64,000 nucleotides of DNA from Rhodocista pekingensis. GTDB taxonomy: Bacteria; Pseudomonadota; Alphaproteobacteria; Azospirillales; Azospirillaceae. Under the pieces are notes generated by a model. It was given only the letters and a program-made list of their open reading frames with translations. It was not told the origin of the DNA and made no database searches. A program made the position numbers and the translations under genes. Where the stretch lies: positions 558,001 to 622,000 of the forward strand of contig NZ_JBHTCM010000010.1 of NCBI RefSeq assembly GCF_042665545.1. Direction: 5' to 3'. Shown here piece by piece: positions 16,718 through 24,556 of this stretch. Numbering within the stretch: position 1 is the stretch's first letter; every line of letters starts with the position of its first letter.

Positions 16718-18334
16718 TCACCCGCGCTCCTTCGCAATGTCCAGATAGCGGGTGGGGTAATAGTCCCGCGGATTCGGGTTCCAGTTCAACACCCGGGGCG
16801 AGACCAGCCGGCGCCGGGTCAGGTGGTGCGTCAGGATCATCGGCACGTCCCGGAGCGCCAGGGCCTCGGCCTGGGCCAGCAGGGCGAGGCGCTTCGCCGG
16901 GTCCGTCTCCACGTTGGAGAGGTCCACCAGCCGGTCGAACTCGGGGTTCCTGTAGCCCGCATAGTTCTGCTTGGCGACATCGCTGCGCAGCAGCTTGAGG
17001 AAGGTGACCGGGTCCAGATAGTCGCCGTTCCAGCCGAAGAACAGCATGTCCTTGTAAGCCTTGTCGTCCGCGATGGAGGCGACGACGCGGCCTTCCTGGT
17101 TGTTCAGAACCGCCTCCACGCCCAGCTTCTGCTTCCACATGGCGGCGATGGCGATGGCGATGCGGCGGTTGTTCTCGTTCGTCGAGAACAGCAGTTCGGG
17201 CTTCGGCAGCGGCTTGCCGCCGGGACCGTAGCCGGCCTCCGCGATCAGCGTCTTCGCCATCGCGTCGCGCTCGGCGCTGCTCAGCGACGCCCAGTCCGGC
17301 ACCGGGGAGGTGTAGCCCGGCACGCTGTCCGGCGGCACGAAGGTGAAGGCCGGACGGGTGCCGGCGCCGACCACCTTCTCGGCCAGGACCGTGGTGTCCG
17401 CCGCCAGCAGCAGCGCAAGCCGCAGCTTCGGCTCGGACTTCCACGGCTCCTTCGTCATGTTGATCCAGAACTGGTAGGTCGAGAACGCCTCCGTCGGGCG
17501 GAACGCCTCGGGCAGGTTCTTCTTGGCGAAGTCGTGCTGGGTCACCGGCAGGGTGTAGGTCGCGTCAAGCTCGCCGGCGCGGAACTGCTTGAACTCGGTG
17601 TCGGCGCTCTCCGTCACCACATGGTAGACGGTGTCGATGCGGACCTGGTCGGCATCGTAGTAGTGCGGGTTCTTCGCCAGCTTGAAGTGGCCCTGCGGCA
17701 CCGCCTCGACCAGCACATAGGGGCCGCTGGCGACCATCTTGCCGGGCTGGATGAAGGCGTCGCCGTACTGCTCGACATTCGCCTTCTTCACCACCGACAT
17801 GGAGGAGTGGCTGAGCTGGCCTGCGAAATAGCCGGTCGGCTCGATCAGGGTGATCCGCACGGTGCGCGGGTCTACCGCCTCGATCCCCAGGGCCGAGGGC
17901 GGCTTCTCACCGGCGGTGATCTCGCGGCCGTTCACGATCGGCCAGGCGAAATAGGCGTAGGGCGACAGGGTCTTCGGATCGGCCAGACGCTGGAAGGAGA
18001 AGACCACGTCATCGGCCGTCACCGGGCTGCCGTCGGAGAACTTCGCGTCCTCGCGCAGGGTGAAGGTGTAGACCGTGCCGTCGGCAGACAGGTCCATGGC
18101 GGCGGCCAGGGCCAGCCGGGTCTGGCCCTTCGCGTCCAGGCTCAGCAGCCCCTCGAACATGTCGATGTCGATCCAGCCCTCCTGCACGAGGTCGGCGCGG
18201 TGCGGATCGATCGTCCGCGGGGCGGAGCCGATGCCGCGGCGGATCGCCGTCTCGGCCAGGGCCGGGAGCGCCGCCGCGGCGAAGCCGGCGGTCAGGGTCA
18301 CCGCCAGGGCGAGGCGGCGGAAGAACGGGGTCAT
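16718..18334 (-). CDS. Peptide ABC transporter substrate-binding protein (SBP_bac_5), copy 5
   Basis: 538 residues from the ATG at 18334, which gives a normal Sec signal (TPFFRRLALAVTLTAGF, ending PALAE). The mature part shows RRGIGSAPRTIDPHRA, DAKFSDGSPVTADDVVFSF and a NNQEGRVV version of the NQEWKVF motif seen in the other copies. It is the promoter-proximal gene of the array, divergent from the ModE-like gene with 205 bp between them. The substrate is unknown; peptide uptake is inferred from the family. Confidence 0.92.
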   Translation of the reverse strand: MTPFFRRLALAVTLTAGFAAAALPALAETAIRRGIGSAPRTIDPHRADLVQEGWIDIDMFEGLLSLDAKGQTRLALAAAMDLSADGTVYTFTLREDAKFSDGSPVTADDVVFSFQRLADPKTLSPYAYFAWPIVNGREITAGEKPPSALGIEAVDPRTVRITLIEPTGYFAGQLSHSSMSVVKKANVEQYGDAFIQPGKMVASGPYVLVEAVPQGHFKLAKNPHYYDADQVRIDTVYHVVTESADTEFKQFRAGELDATYTLPVTQHDFAKKNLPEAFRPTEAFSTYQFWINMTKEPWKSEPKLRLALLLAADTTVLAEKVVGAGTRPAFTFVPPDSVPGYTSPVPDWASLSSAERDAMAKTLIAEAGYGPGGKPLPKPELLFSTNENNRRIAIAIAAMWKQKLGVEAVLNNQEGRVVASIADDKAYKDMLFFGWNGDYLDPVTFLKLLRSDVAKQNYAGYRNPEFDRLVDLSNVETDPAKRLALLAQAEALALRDVPMILTHHLTRRRLVSPRVLNWNPNPRDYYPTRYLDIAKERG

Positions 18335-18539
18335 GCGCGGTCGTCCTCCGAAAGCTCTGGGCCGCCCCGTCGGCGGGACGGACGGCCGGATCGCGGCAAC
18401 GGTAGGCCGCGGCACCCGTCCCCGGCAAGCCGGTCCGCACGGAAGCGCCCGGCGCGACGATGCCGCGGCTGGCGCCGGTCGTCCCGGAGCGGGTAGAGTG
18501 CCGGAGCTGTCCGCCGCCGGAGACAACCGCAGCCGCGCC

Positions 18540-18950
18540 ATGACCCGCCTGACCCTGCGCCTGGATTTCGCCCCCGGCAGCCGCCTCGGCCCCGGCAAGG
18601 TGCGGCTGCTGGAGGAGATCGGGCGGCACGGCTCCATCTCCGCCGCGGGCCGTGCGCTGGGCATGTCCTACCGCCGCGCCTGGCTGCTGGTGGACGAGGT
18701 GAACCGCAGCTTCCGCGACCCGGCGGTCGCCACCCAGCTCGGCGGGCCGGGCGGCGGCGGGGCCGCCCTGACCGACTGGGGCCGGACCCTGGTCGGCCTC
18801 TACCGCGACGCCGAACGGGCCGCGACGGCGGCAGCGGCCGACACGGTCCGCGCCCTGGAAGGGCAGCTCGCACCGCCGGTCGCGCCACAGGTCGCGCCGC
18901 CGGACCCGGAGAGCGCGGCGCCCGCCGCCCCGCCGGAACCGGGAGCCTAG
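18540..18950 (+). CDS. ModE-type winged-helix regulator, DNA-binding domain only
   Basis: 136 residues. LLEEIGRHGSISAAGRALGMSYRRAWLLVDEVNR (seen over about 22-55) is the typical ModE N-terminal winged helix, followed by ALTDWGRTLVGLYRD. E. coli ModE is about 260 residues with two C-terminal molbindin domains; here the protein ends in a Pro/Ala-rich tail with no TOBE/Mop motif. It cannot sense molybdate by the known route. It ends 4 bp inside the 3' end of modC on the other strand. It is likely to bind the Mo-box upstream of modA (inference). Confidence 0.85.
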   Translation: MTRLTLRLDFAPGSRLGPGKVRLLEEIGRHGSISAAGRALGMSYRRAWLLVDEVNRSFRDPAVATQLGGPGGGGAALTDWGRTLVGLYRDAERAATAAAADTVRALEGQLAPPVAPQVAPPDPESAAPAAPPEPGA

Positions 18951-20101
18951 CACTCCAGCTCCGCCGGCAGGGCGGGGACGATGCTGCGCCGCTCCACCGC
19001 CACCGTCTTGACGACGATCCAGACCGGCAGGCCGGGGGCGAGGCCCAGCTCCGCCGCGGCCTGCCGGGTGACGCGGGCCAGCAGCGGTTCGCCGCCGGCG
19101 CGCAGGGCGACATCCACGATGGCGCCGGCCGCGGCGGCAGCCACGCCGCCGGCATCCTCCCCCGGCTCCCCGGACTCGCCGCCGACCGCCACCACCTCCC
19201 CCGCCAGGGTGTTGCGGGCGGACAGGCCCTGCGGCGGGGCGGTCGCCAGGATCACGTCGCGCGCCCGCACCCGCACCCGCAGCCGGGTCCCCGGCGCCGC
19301 GTCCAGCCGCGGCACCAGCAGCGGTCCCGCGGCGGTCGCCAGCCGGGTCAGGCCCCAGTCCCCGTCATGCCCCTCGACGACCGCGCGCAGCATCGTTCCG
19401 GCTTCGAAACGACCAAGCAGCGGGAACAGGTCCGGCTGTGCCATCAGGGCCGTCACCGGCCCGGCGGCGGCGACCCGGCCGGCGTCCAGCAGCACCAGGG
19501 TGGTGGCCAGCCGCGCCACCTCCTCGATCTGGTGGCTGACCTGGACCATGGGCAGCCGCAGTTCGTCGCGCAGCCGTTCCAGATAGGGCAGGATCTCCGC
19601 CTTGCGCGCCGCGTCCAGGGAGGCGAGCGGCTCGTCCAGCAGCAGCAGCCGCGGCGCGGACAGCAGCGCCCGGCCGATCGCCACGCGCTGCCGTTCCCCG
19701 CCGGAGAGATGCCGCGGCCGGCGGTCCAGCAGGGCGCCGATGCCGAGCAGGTCCACGATCCGCTCCAGCGGTTCGCGGGTGGCATCGCGGGGGGCGAACA
19801 GGCGGCCATAGAGCAGGTTCTGGCGCACCGTGAGATGCGGGAACAGCCGCGCCTCCTGGAAGACGTAGCCGATGCGGCGGCGGTGCGGCGGCACCCGGAT
19901 GCCCGCCGCCGTGTCCACCAGCGGCACGCCGTCCAGCACGATCCGGCCCCGGCGCGGCCATGCCAGCCCGGCGATCAGGTTCACCAGCGTGGTCTTTCCG
20001 GCACCGGAACGACCGAACAGGGCCGTCACCCCCTGCCCCGCCGTGAAGCGCGCCTCCAGCGTGAAGGCGCCCTGCGTCAGGCTGACATCGACCTCCAGCA
20101 C
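18947..20101 (-). CDS. modC: Molybdate ABC transporter ATP-binding protein ModC
   Basis: ModC powers molybdate import. Walker A is GRSGAGKTT (about 31-39), the signature is LSGGERQRVAIGRALL and Walker B is LLLLDEPLASLD. The C-terminal region after about residue 290 carries a TOBE/Mop-like domain (SARNTLAGEVVAVGG and LLARVTRQAAAELGL), the feature that separates ModC from other importers. It contains an extra Gly/Glu/Ala linker inside that domain. Third gene of modABC, 18 bp after modB. Confidence 0.95.
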   Translation of the reverse strand: MLEVDVSLTQGAFTLEARFTAGQGVTALFGRSGAGKTTLVNLIAGLAWPRRGRIVLDGVPLVDTAAGIRVPPHRRRIGYVFQEARLFPHLTVRQNLLYGRLFAPRDATREPLERIVDLLGIGALLDRRPRHLSGGERQRVAIGRALLSAPRLLLLDEPLASLDAARKAEILPYLERLRDELRLPMVQVSHQIEEVARLATTLVLLDAGRVAAAGPVTALMAQPDLFPLLGRFEAGTMLRAVVEGHDGDWGLTRLATAAGPLLVPRLDAAPGTRLRVRVRARDVILATAPPQGLSARNTLAGEVVAVGGESGEPGEDAGGVAAAAAGAIVDVALRAGGEPLLARVTRQAAAELGLAPGLPVWIVVKTVAVERRSIVPALPAELEC

Positions 20102-20119
20102 CCTAGCGGCCCTCCGCCA

Positions 20120-20815
20120 TCAGACGCCCTCCAGCCGGCGCTGCGCCCGGCGCGACAGCCATTCCGAGGCGACCAGCGCCAGGATGGCGATGGCCGCCGC
20201 GATCAGGCTGAGCCGCAGGGCGTTGGCGTCGCCGCCGGGAACCTGGGTGTAGGTATAGATGGCCGAGGGCAGGGTCTGGGTCACGCCGGGGATGTTGGAG
20301 ACGAAGGTGATGGTGGCGCCGAACTCGCCCAGCGCCTTGGCGAAGCAGAGGATGGCCCCCGCCAGAACCCCGGGCAGCATCAGCGGCAGGGTCACGGTCA
20401 GGAACACCAGCGGCGGCGGCGCGCCCAGGGTGGCGGCGGCGTCCTCCAGCCGCCGGTCCACCGCCTCCAGCGACAGGCGCATGGCCCGCACCATCAGCGG
20501 GAAGCCCATGACCCCGCAGGCCAGCGCCGCCCCGGTCCAGTCGAACGCGAAGACGATCCCGAAATCGGCCAGGAAGGCGCCGACCGGCCCCTTCCGCCCG
20601 AACAGCAGCAGCAGCACGTAGCCCGTCACCACCGGCGGCAGCACCAGCGGCAGATGCACCAGCCCGTCCAGCAGCAGGCGGCCGGGAAAGCGGCGGCGGG
20701 CCAGCAGCCACGCCACCAGCAGCCCCAGGGGCAGGGCCGCGAGCGTGGCCCAGACGGCCACGCGCAGGCTGATGCGGATGGCCGTCAGTTCCTCGGGCGT
20801 CAGCCAGCCGTCCAT
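20120..20815 (-). CDS. modB: Molybdate ABC transporter permease ModB
   Basis: 231 residues with about five to six membrane helices. Opening LTPEELTAIRISLRVAV and the EAA loop (EDAAATLGAPPPLVFLTVTLP, around residues 130-150) with KALGEFGATITF are typical for ModB. The ATG at 20815 gives the family N-terminus; a longer Arg-rich opening in frame is rejected. Located 46 bp after modA. Confidence 0.95.
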   Translation of the reverse strand: MDGWLTPEELTAIRISLRVAVWATLAALPLGLLVAWLLARRRFPGRLLLDGLVHLPLVLPPVVTGYVLLLLFGRKGPVGAFLADFGIVFAFDWTGAALACGVMGFPLMVRAMRLSLEAVDRRLEDAAATLGAPPPLVFLTVTLPLMLPGVLAGAILCFAKALGEFGATITFVSNIPGVTQTLPSAIYTYTQVPGGDANALRLSLIAAAIAILALVASEWLSRRAQRRLEGV

Positions 20816-20861
20816 ACCGCTCCCGTTCCCTGTTTCCCGCGTCCCGTTCCGCGACCGGCCC

Positions 20862-21647
20862 TCAGCCCTGCGGCGGGCCGAAGCCGTGGCGGCGGAAGAC
20901 CTGCTGCGCGCGGTCGGAGGCAAGATACGCCACGAAGCCGCGGGCGTCGTCCGACCGGGCCCCGGCGACGACCGCGGCCGGGTACAGGATGGCCGGATGC
21001 GTGTCCGCGGGGAAGGTGCCGATCACCGCCACCTTCGGTTCGGCGCGGGCGTCGGTGGCATAGACGATCCCGGCCGGCGCCTCGCCGCGCGCCACCAGGG
21101 CCAGGGCGGCGCGCACGCTCTCCGCCTGGGCCAGCCGGTCCTTCACCCCGTCCCAGAGACCCAGGGCCTGCAACGACGCCTTGGCATACTTGCCCGCCGG
21201 CACCGAGTCGATGTTGCCCACGGCCAGCCGGCCGCCGCCGAGCAGTCCGGCCAGATCGAAGCCCGGCCCGATGGTGGCGGGCGCCGCCGTGCCGGCCGGC
21301 GCGATCAGCACCAGACTGTTGCCCAGCAGGGTGCGGCGCGTGCCGGGGTCCAGCAGGCCGCGCTGCTCCATGTAGTCCATCCAGTCGAGGTCGGCGGAGA
21401 TGAAGATGTCGGCCGGCGCCCCCGATTCGATCTGCTTCGCCAGCGCCGAACTGGCGGCGTAGGAGATCACCAGGGTCGGCCCGCCCTCCGCCGCCTGCAT
21501 GCCCGCGATCTCGTCCAGGGCGTTCTTCAGGCTGGCGGCGGCGAAGATGCGCAGCTCCCCGGCCGCGGCCGGGGCGGCCGGCAGGGCGCCGGCCAGGAGC
21601 AGGGCCGCCGCCACGAGGGCGAGCAGCCGGCGACGAAACGGAACCAT
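20862..21647 (-). CDS. modA: Molybdate-binding periplasmic protein ModA
   Basis: 261 residues with a Sec signal (VPFRRRLLALVAAALLLAG, ending APAAAG). The mature start LRIFAAASLKNALDEI, the SSALAKQIESGAPADIFISAD stretch (about residues 70-90) and the GNSLVLIAP segment are ModA hallmarks. The ATG at 21647 has a GAGG ribosome binding site 4 nt away. The in-frame ATG at 21677 falls inside the Mo-box, so the downstream start is preferred. First gene of modABC. Confidence 0.95.
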   Translation of the reverse strand: MVPFRRRLLALVAAALLLAGALPAAPAAAGELRIFAAASLKNALDEIAGMQAAEGGPTLVISYAASSALAKQIESGAPADIFISADLDWMDYMEQRGLLDPGTRRTLLGNSLVLIAPAGTAAPATIGPGFDLAGLLGGGRLAVGNIDSVPAGKYAKASLQALGLWDGVKDRLAQAESVRAALALVARGEAPAGIVYATDARAEPKVAVIGTFPADTHPAILYPAAVVAGARSDDARGFVAYLASDRAQQVFRRHGFGPPQG

Positions 21648-21665
21648 CGGGACCTCAGCTCGAAA

Positions 21666-21689
21666 CGATGTATCCATGAGAATACATCG
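21666..21689 (-). promoter_or_regulatory. Mo-box (ModE operator) upstream of modABC
   Basis: CGATGTAT (21666-21673) and ATACATCG (21682-21689) are perfect 8-bp inverted arms around an 8-bp spacer. This matches the layout of ModE operators (CGxTATAT-type half-sites). It is 19 bp upstream of the modA ATG. Repression under molybdate sufficiency is the known role; binding by the truncated ModE of this locus is inferred. Confidence 0.7.
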
Positions 21690-21777
21690 AAGCCACCCGG
21701 ACGTCACCCGCCACGGCCCTCTGCCGGTGCGGAAAAACCTTGTGGAACCGCAGCTTGCGGAACCGGCCCCGGCGGGC

Positions 21778-22377
21778 TCAGAGCCTGCGGAAGACGACGG
21801 TCAGGTTGTTGGCCGGCATCTCCACCACCCGGTCGGGGCGCAGGCCCGCGGCTGCCGCGGCCTCGGTCACCGCCTCCAGGTCGCGCACGCCCCAGGCGGG
21901 GTCCTGCGCCCGCAGCCCGGCGTCGAACGCCTCGTTGCCGGGGGCCGTGTGGACGCCGCCGCGGCGGTAGGGACCGTAGAGGCAGAGCGGCCCGCCGGGC
22001 GGCAGCAGACGCGCCGCACCGCGCATCAGCCCCAGGCAGGCGGACCAGGGGGCGATGTGGATCATGTTGATGCAGACCATCGCGTCCGCCGCCTCCACCG
22101 GCCAGGGATCGGCCATGGCGTCGAGGTCCAGCGGCGGCCGCACCGACGCGGCACAGGCGGTCCAGGCCACGATGCTGGCGCGGTTGGCGGGGTCGGGATC
22201 GCTGGGCTGCCAGACCAGATGCGGCAGGGCGGCGGAGAGGAACGCGGCATGCTCGCCGGTGCCGCTCGCCACCTCCAGCACGGTGCCGCGCTCCGGCAGG
22301 ACCGTGCGCAGCACCTCCAGGATCGGGGCGCGGTTGCGCAGGGTGGCGGGGGCGTGGCGGCGGGGATCGGTCATCAT
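21778..22377 (-). CDS. DUF938 SAM-dependent methyltransferase-like protein
   Basis: 199 residues. A class I methyltransferase fold is visible: RNRAPILEVLRTVLPERG, then motif I VLEVASGTGEHAAF (about residues 35-48), WQPSDPDPANRAS and VCINMIHIAPW. This pattern defines the DUF938 family. The substrate is unknown. Two consecutive ATGs (22377 and 22374) can start it. It is divergent from the TerB-like gene. Confidence 0.85.
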   Translation of the reverse strand: MMTDPRRHAPATLRNRAPILEVLRTVLPERGTVLEVASGTGEHAAFLSAALPHLVWQPSDPDPANRASIVAWTACAASVRPPLDLDAMADPWPVEAADAMVCINMIHIAPWSACLGLMRGAARLLPPGGPLCLYGPYRRGGVHTAPGNEAFDAGLRAQDPAWGVRDLEAVTEAAAAAGLRPDRVVEMPANNLTVVFRRL

Positions 22378-22606
22378 GGCCGGAGCATAGTGCCGCAGGG
22401 TCCCGAAGGCACGCGGGAAGCCGCCAGGGAACGCCCAGGCCAGTCCCGGCGTTGCCCTCCCGGGCCGCCGGCCGGGTCGCCCGCAGCCGCCCGTCCGTAG
22501 CCGTGCGCCCGGGACCGTGCGCCCGCGCTGCCGCCGGAGACGCGGCACCGATGCCCCTACGCCGCGCCGGGTTGCCCTCGCCCCCGAACCCGACCATGCT
22601 GGAGCC

Positions 22607-23089
22607 ATGCTGAACCGAATCCGACGCCTGTTCGAGCAGCCCGACCGCGCCCTGGAGAGCCTGCCCGGCCCGGACCGCCTGCACCTTGCCGCCGCCTGCC
22701 TGCTGGTGGAGGCCGCCCGCCTGGACGACACCATCGCGCCGGAGGAGCGCGCCCGCATCCTGGCGCTGGTGCGCAGCCGGTTCGATCTGAGCGACGAAGA
22801 AGCCGAGGAACTGGTCACCGCTGCCGAGCAGGTGACCGAAGGACCGGCGCAATGGTATGCCTTCACCTCCCGGCTGAAGGACAGCTTCGACTACGAGGAG
22901 CGGGTCGGGCTGATCGAGATGCTGTGGGAGGTCGTCTACGCGGACGGGGAACTGCACCACCTCGAATCAAGCCTGTTGCGCCGGGTGGGGGGATTGCTCT
23001 ACGTCTCCGACCGAGACCGCGGAGAGGCCCGGCGGCGGGTTATGGCACGGCTCGGGCTGCCCGTGGGGCCCGGCGTACCCGACCCGTGA
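22607..23089 (+). CDS. TerB-like (tellurite-resistance TerB fold) protein
   Basis: 160 residues, helical and acidic. LAAACLLVEAARLDDTIAPEER and VGLIEMLWEVVYADGELHHLES contain the paired acidic turns (DDTIAPEE and DGELHHLE) that may bind a metal in TerB-like proteins. The function is unknown in most bacteria; some contribute to tellurite or envelope stress tolerance. It is 51 bp upstream of fdxA on the same strand. Confidence 0.8.
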   Translation: MLNRIRRLFEQPDRALESLPGPDRLHLAAACLLVEAARLDDTIAPEERARILALVRSRFDLSDEEAEELVTAAEQVTEGPAQWYAFTSRLKDSFDYEERVGLIEMLWEVVYADGELHHLESSLLRRVGGLLYVSDRDRGEARRRVMARLGLPVGPGVPDP

Positions 23090-23140
23090 GGTGACCGGGG
23101 GCCGACCCGGGGCCGACGGGGATTTTTGGAGATCAATGGC

Positions 23141-23476
23141 ATGCCGTACGTCGTCACCGAGCTGTGCATCAAGTGCAAGTACATGGACTGTGTCGAAGTC
23201 TGCCCCGTGGACTGCTTCTACGAGGGTGAGAACATGCTCGTCATCCATCCGGACGAGTGCATCGACTGCGGCGTGTGCGAGCCGGAATGCCCCGCCGAGG
23301 CCATCGTGCCCGACACCGATCCGAAGGCCGAGCCCTGGCTGGAGCTGAACCGCGAATACTCCGCCAACTGGCCGAACCTGAACCGGAAGAAGCCGGCTCC
23401 GGCCGACGCGGACGAGTACAAGGGCATGCCCGACAAGTATGCCAAGTTCTTCAGCCCGAAGCCGGGCGAGTCCTGA
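23141..23476 (+). CDS. fdxA: Seven-iron ferredoxin FdxA
   Basis: 111 residues. The N-terminal CIKCKYMDCVEVCPVDCF motif carries the ligands for a [3Fe-4S] and part of a [4Fe-4S] cluster, and CIDCGVCEPECP supplies the second set. The Azotobacter FdI-type C-terminal extension (WLELNREYSANWPNL) is complete. It is a low-potential electron carrier in the cytoplasm; the partner is unknown. The start at 23141 has GGAG 9 nt upstream and gives MPYVVTELC, the family start. Confidence 0.95.
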   Translation: MPYVVTELCIKCKYMDCVEVCPVDCFYEGENMLVIHPDECIDCGVCEPECPAEAIVPDTDPKAEPWLELNREYSANWPNLNRKKPAPADADEYKGMPDKYAKFFSPKPGES

Positions 23477-23503
23477 TCCGGCGCAAGCCGTCGGGGCCTT
23501 GAC

Positions 23504-23542
23504 AAGGGCCGGTGCCTGTGAACGAGGGCGCCGGCCCTTTTT
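23504..23542 (+). terminator. Rho-independent terminator after fdxA
   Basis: A 13-bp stem with one wobble (23504-23516 with 23527-23539) and a 10-nt loop, running into a T5 tract (23538-23542). Confidence 0.85.
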
Positions 23543-23614
23543 GCCATGCAGCAATCGCATGGCGGTCATCCCCCGTTTTTCATGAACGCTGTGCGAACGA
23601 AGCGACGGAGCCCC

Positions 23615-23643
23615 TGTAACGGGCCTGTCATTTCCCATATATT
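23615..23643 (+). promoter_or_regulatory. Candidate promoter for carD
   Basis: TATATT (23638-23643) is a good -10 box in an otherwise GC-rich region, 17 bp after TGTAAC (23615-23620), a weak -35. It would give a leader of about 165 nt before carD. Confidence 0.35.
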
Positions 23644-23731
23644 CGGATGTAGAGGATTGGCGCGCGGACCTGGAAAACGCGGTCGTGCGCCCTGCCCTTG
23701 ACACCGACGCAGCTCAGTTCCCGGTTCCGGC

Positions 23732-23759
23732 CGCCCGCGCGGCTGTCGGGCGCTTTTTT
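23732..23759 (+). terminator. Hairpin plus T6 in the carD leader (possible attenuator)
   Basis: CGCCCG (23732-23737) pairs with CGGGCG (23747-23752), followed by C and T6 (23754-23759), 57 nt before the carD start. An overlapping alternative pairing GCCG/CGGC exists on its left side. It looks like an intrinsic terminator in a 5' leader. Confidence 0.4.
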
Positions 23760-23816
23760 CCTGCCATCGTCTTCCAGGGTGCGCGGGCCCTCACGGAAAG
23801 CGAGAGCCGACCGAAG

Positions 23817-24317
23817 ATGTCCGAAAACCTCGAATTCGCCGCGGGCGATCACGTCGTGTATCCGGCCCACGGCGTGGGCAAGATCATCGGGATCGAGACG
23901 CACAGCATCGCCGAACAGACCGTCACCCTCTATGCGATCCAGTTCGAAAAGGAACGCATGACCCTGAAGGTGCCGGTGGCGAAGGCGCGCGCCGCGGGGC
24001 TGCGCCGGCTCTCCTCCAAGGACCGGATCAAGGCGGCGCTGGAGACCTTGCAGGGTCCCTCGCGCATCAAGCGCATCATGTGGAGCCGCCGGGCGCAGGA
24101 GTACGAGGCCAAGATCAATTCCGGCGACCCGGTCTCCATCGCGGAGGTCGTGCGCGATCTCTACCGCGGTGAGGACCAGTCCGACCAGTCCTACAGCGAG
24201 CGGCAGATCTACCACGCCGCCCTGGAGCGGCTGGCCCGCGAGCTGGCGGTGGTCGAGAAGATCGACGAGCGCAAGGCGACGGAACGGCTGGAAGCGGTGC
24301 TGAGCAAGGCCGCCTGA
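23817..24317 (+). CDS. CarD family transcriptional regulator
   Basis: 166 residues. The N-terminal CarD/TRCF RNA-polymerase-interaction domain is clear (FAAGDHVVYPAHGVGKIIGIE, about residues 7-27, and LKVPVAKARAAGLR). A helical C-terminal DNA-binding domain follows (KRIMWSRRAQEYEAKINSGD, then DQSYSERQIYHAALERLARE). CarD/CdnL proteins bind the beta subunit of RNA polymerase and stabilise open complexes, notably at rRNA promoters. The ATG at 23817 follows a CGAAG ribosome binding site. Monocistronic between two hairpin terminators. Confidence 0.93.
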   Translation: MSENLEFAAGDHVVYPAHGVGKIIGIETHSIAEQTVTLYAIQFEKERMTLKVPVAKARAAGLRRLSSKDRIKAALETLQGPSRIKRIMWSRRAQEYEAKINSGDPVSIAEVVRDLYRGEDQSDQSYSERQIYHAALERLARELAVVEKIDERKATERLEAVLSKAA

Positions 24318-24366
24318 CGGCCCGGCGGACCGCCGCATCCCGCGATCGCGGCGGCGCAGACGGATT

Positions 24367-24399
24367 AAGGGGGCGTCCCGACGTGGACGCCCCTTTTTT
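24367..24399 (+). terminator. Rho-independent terminator after carD
   Basis: GGGGCGTCC (24370-24378) pairs perfectly with GGACGCCCC (24385-24393) around a 6-nt loop, followed by T6 (24394-24399). An AAG run on the left can extend the stem into the T-tract. Confidence 0.9.
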
Positions 24400-24556
24400 C
24401 GTGGCCGCGGCCCCACTAGACTTGGGCGCGGACGTCCGGACCGCTGCCCGCCCCTTCGCGGGGGCTGCCGGTGCGGATGCCTCCGCCGAACCCTCCTGGC
24501 CGCCCCCCGGCCGAACCGCTCGTGGTTGAACCCTCTCAGGACCCGGTCGCGCCCGG

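Noticed and set aside
8862..18496. Several 460-760-residue plus-strand open frames opposite the receptor genes
   Set aside because: All consist of GVRHLQ-type low-complexity sequence produced by reading antisense to high-GC genes; the minus-strand frames have signal peptides and family motifs.
23698..23703. TTGACA as the carD -35 box
   Set aside because: No acceptable -10 box lies 16-18 bp downstream, and the position is inside the likely leader; the TATATT at 23638 is better.
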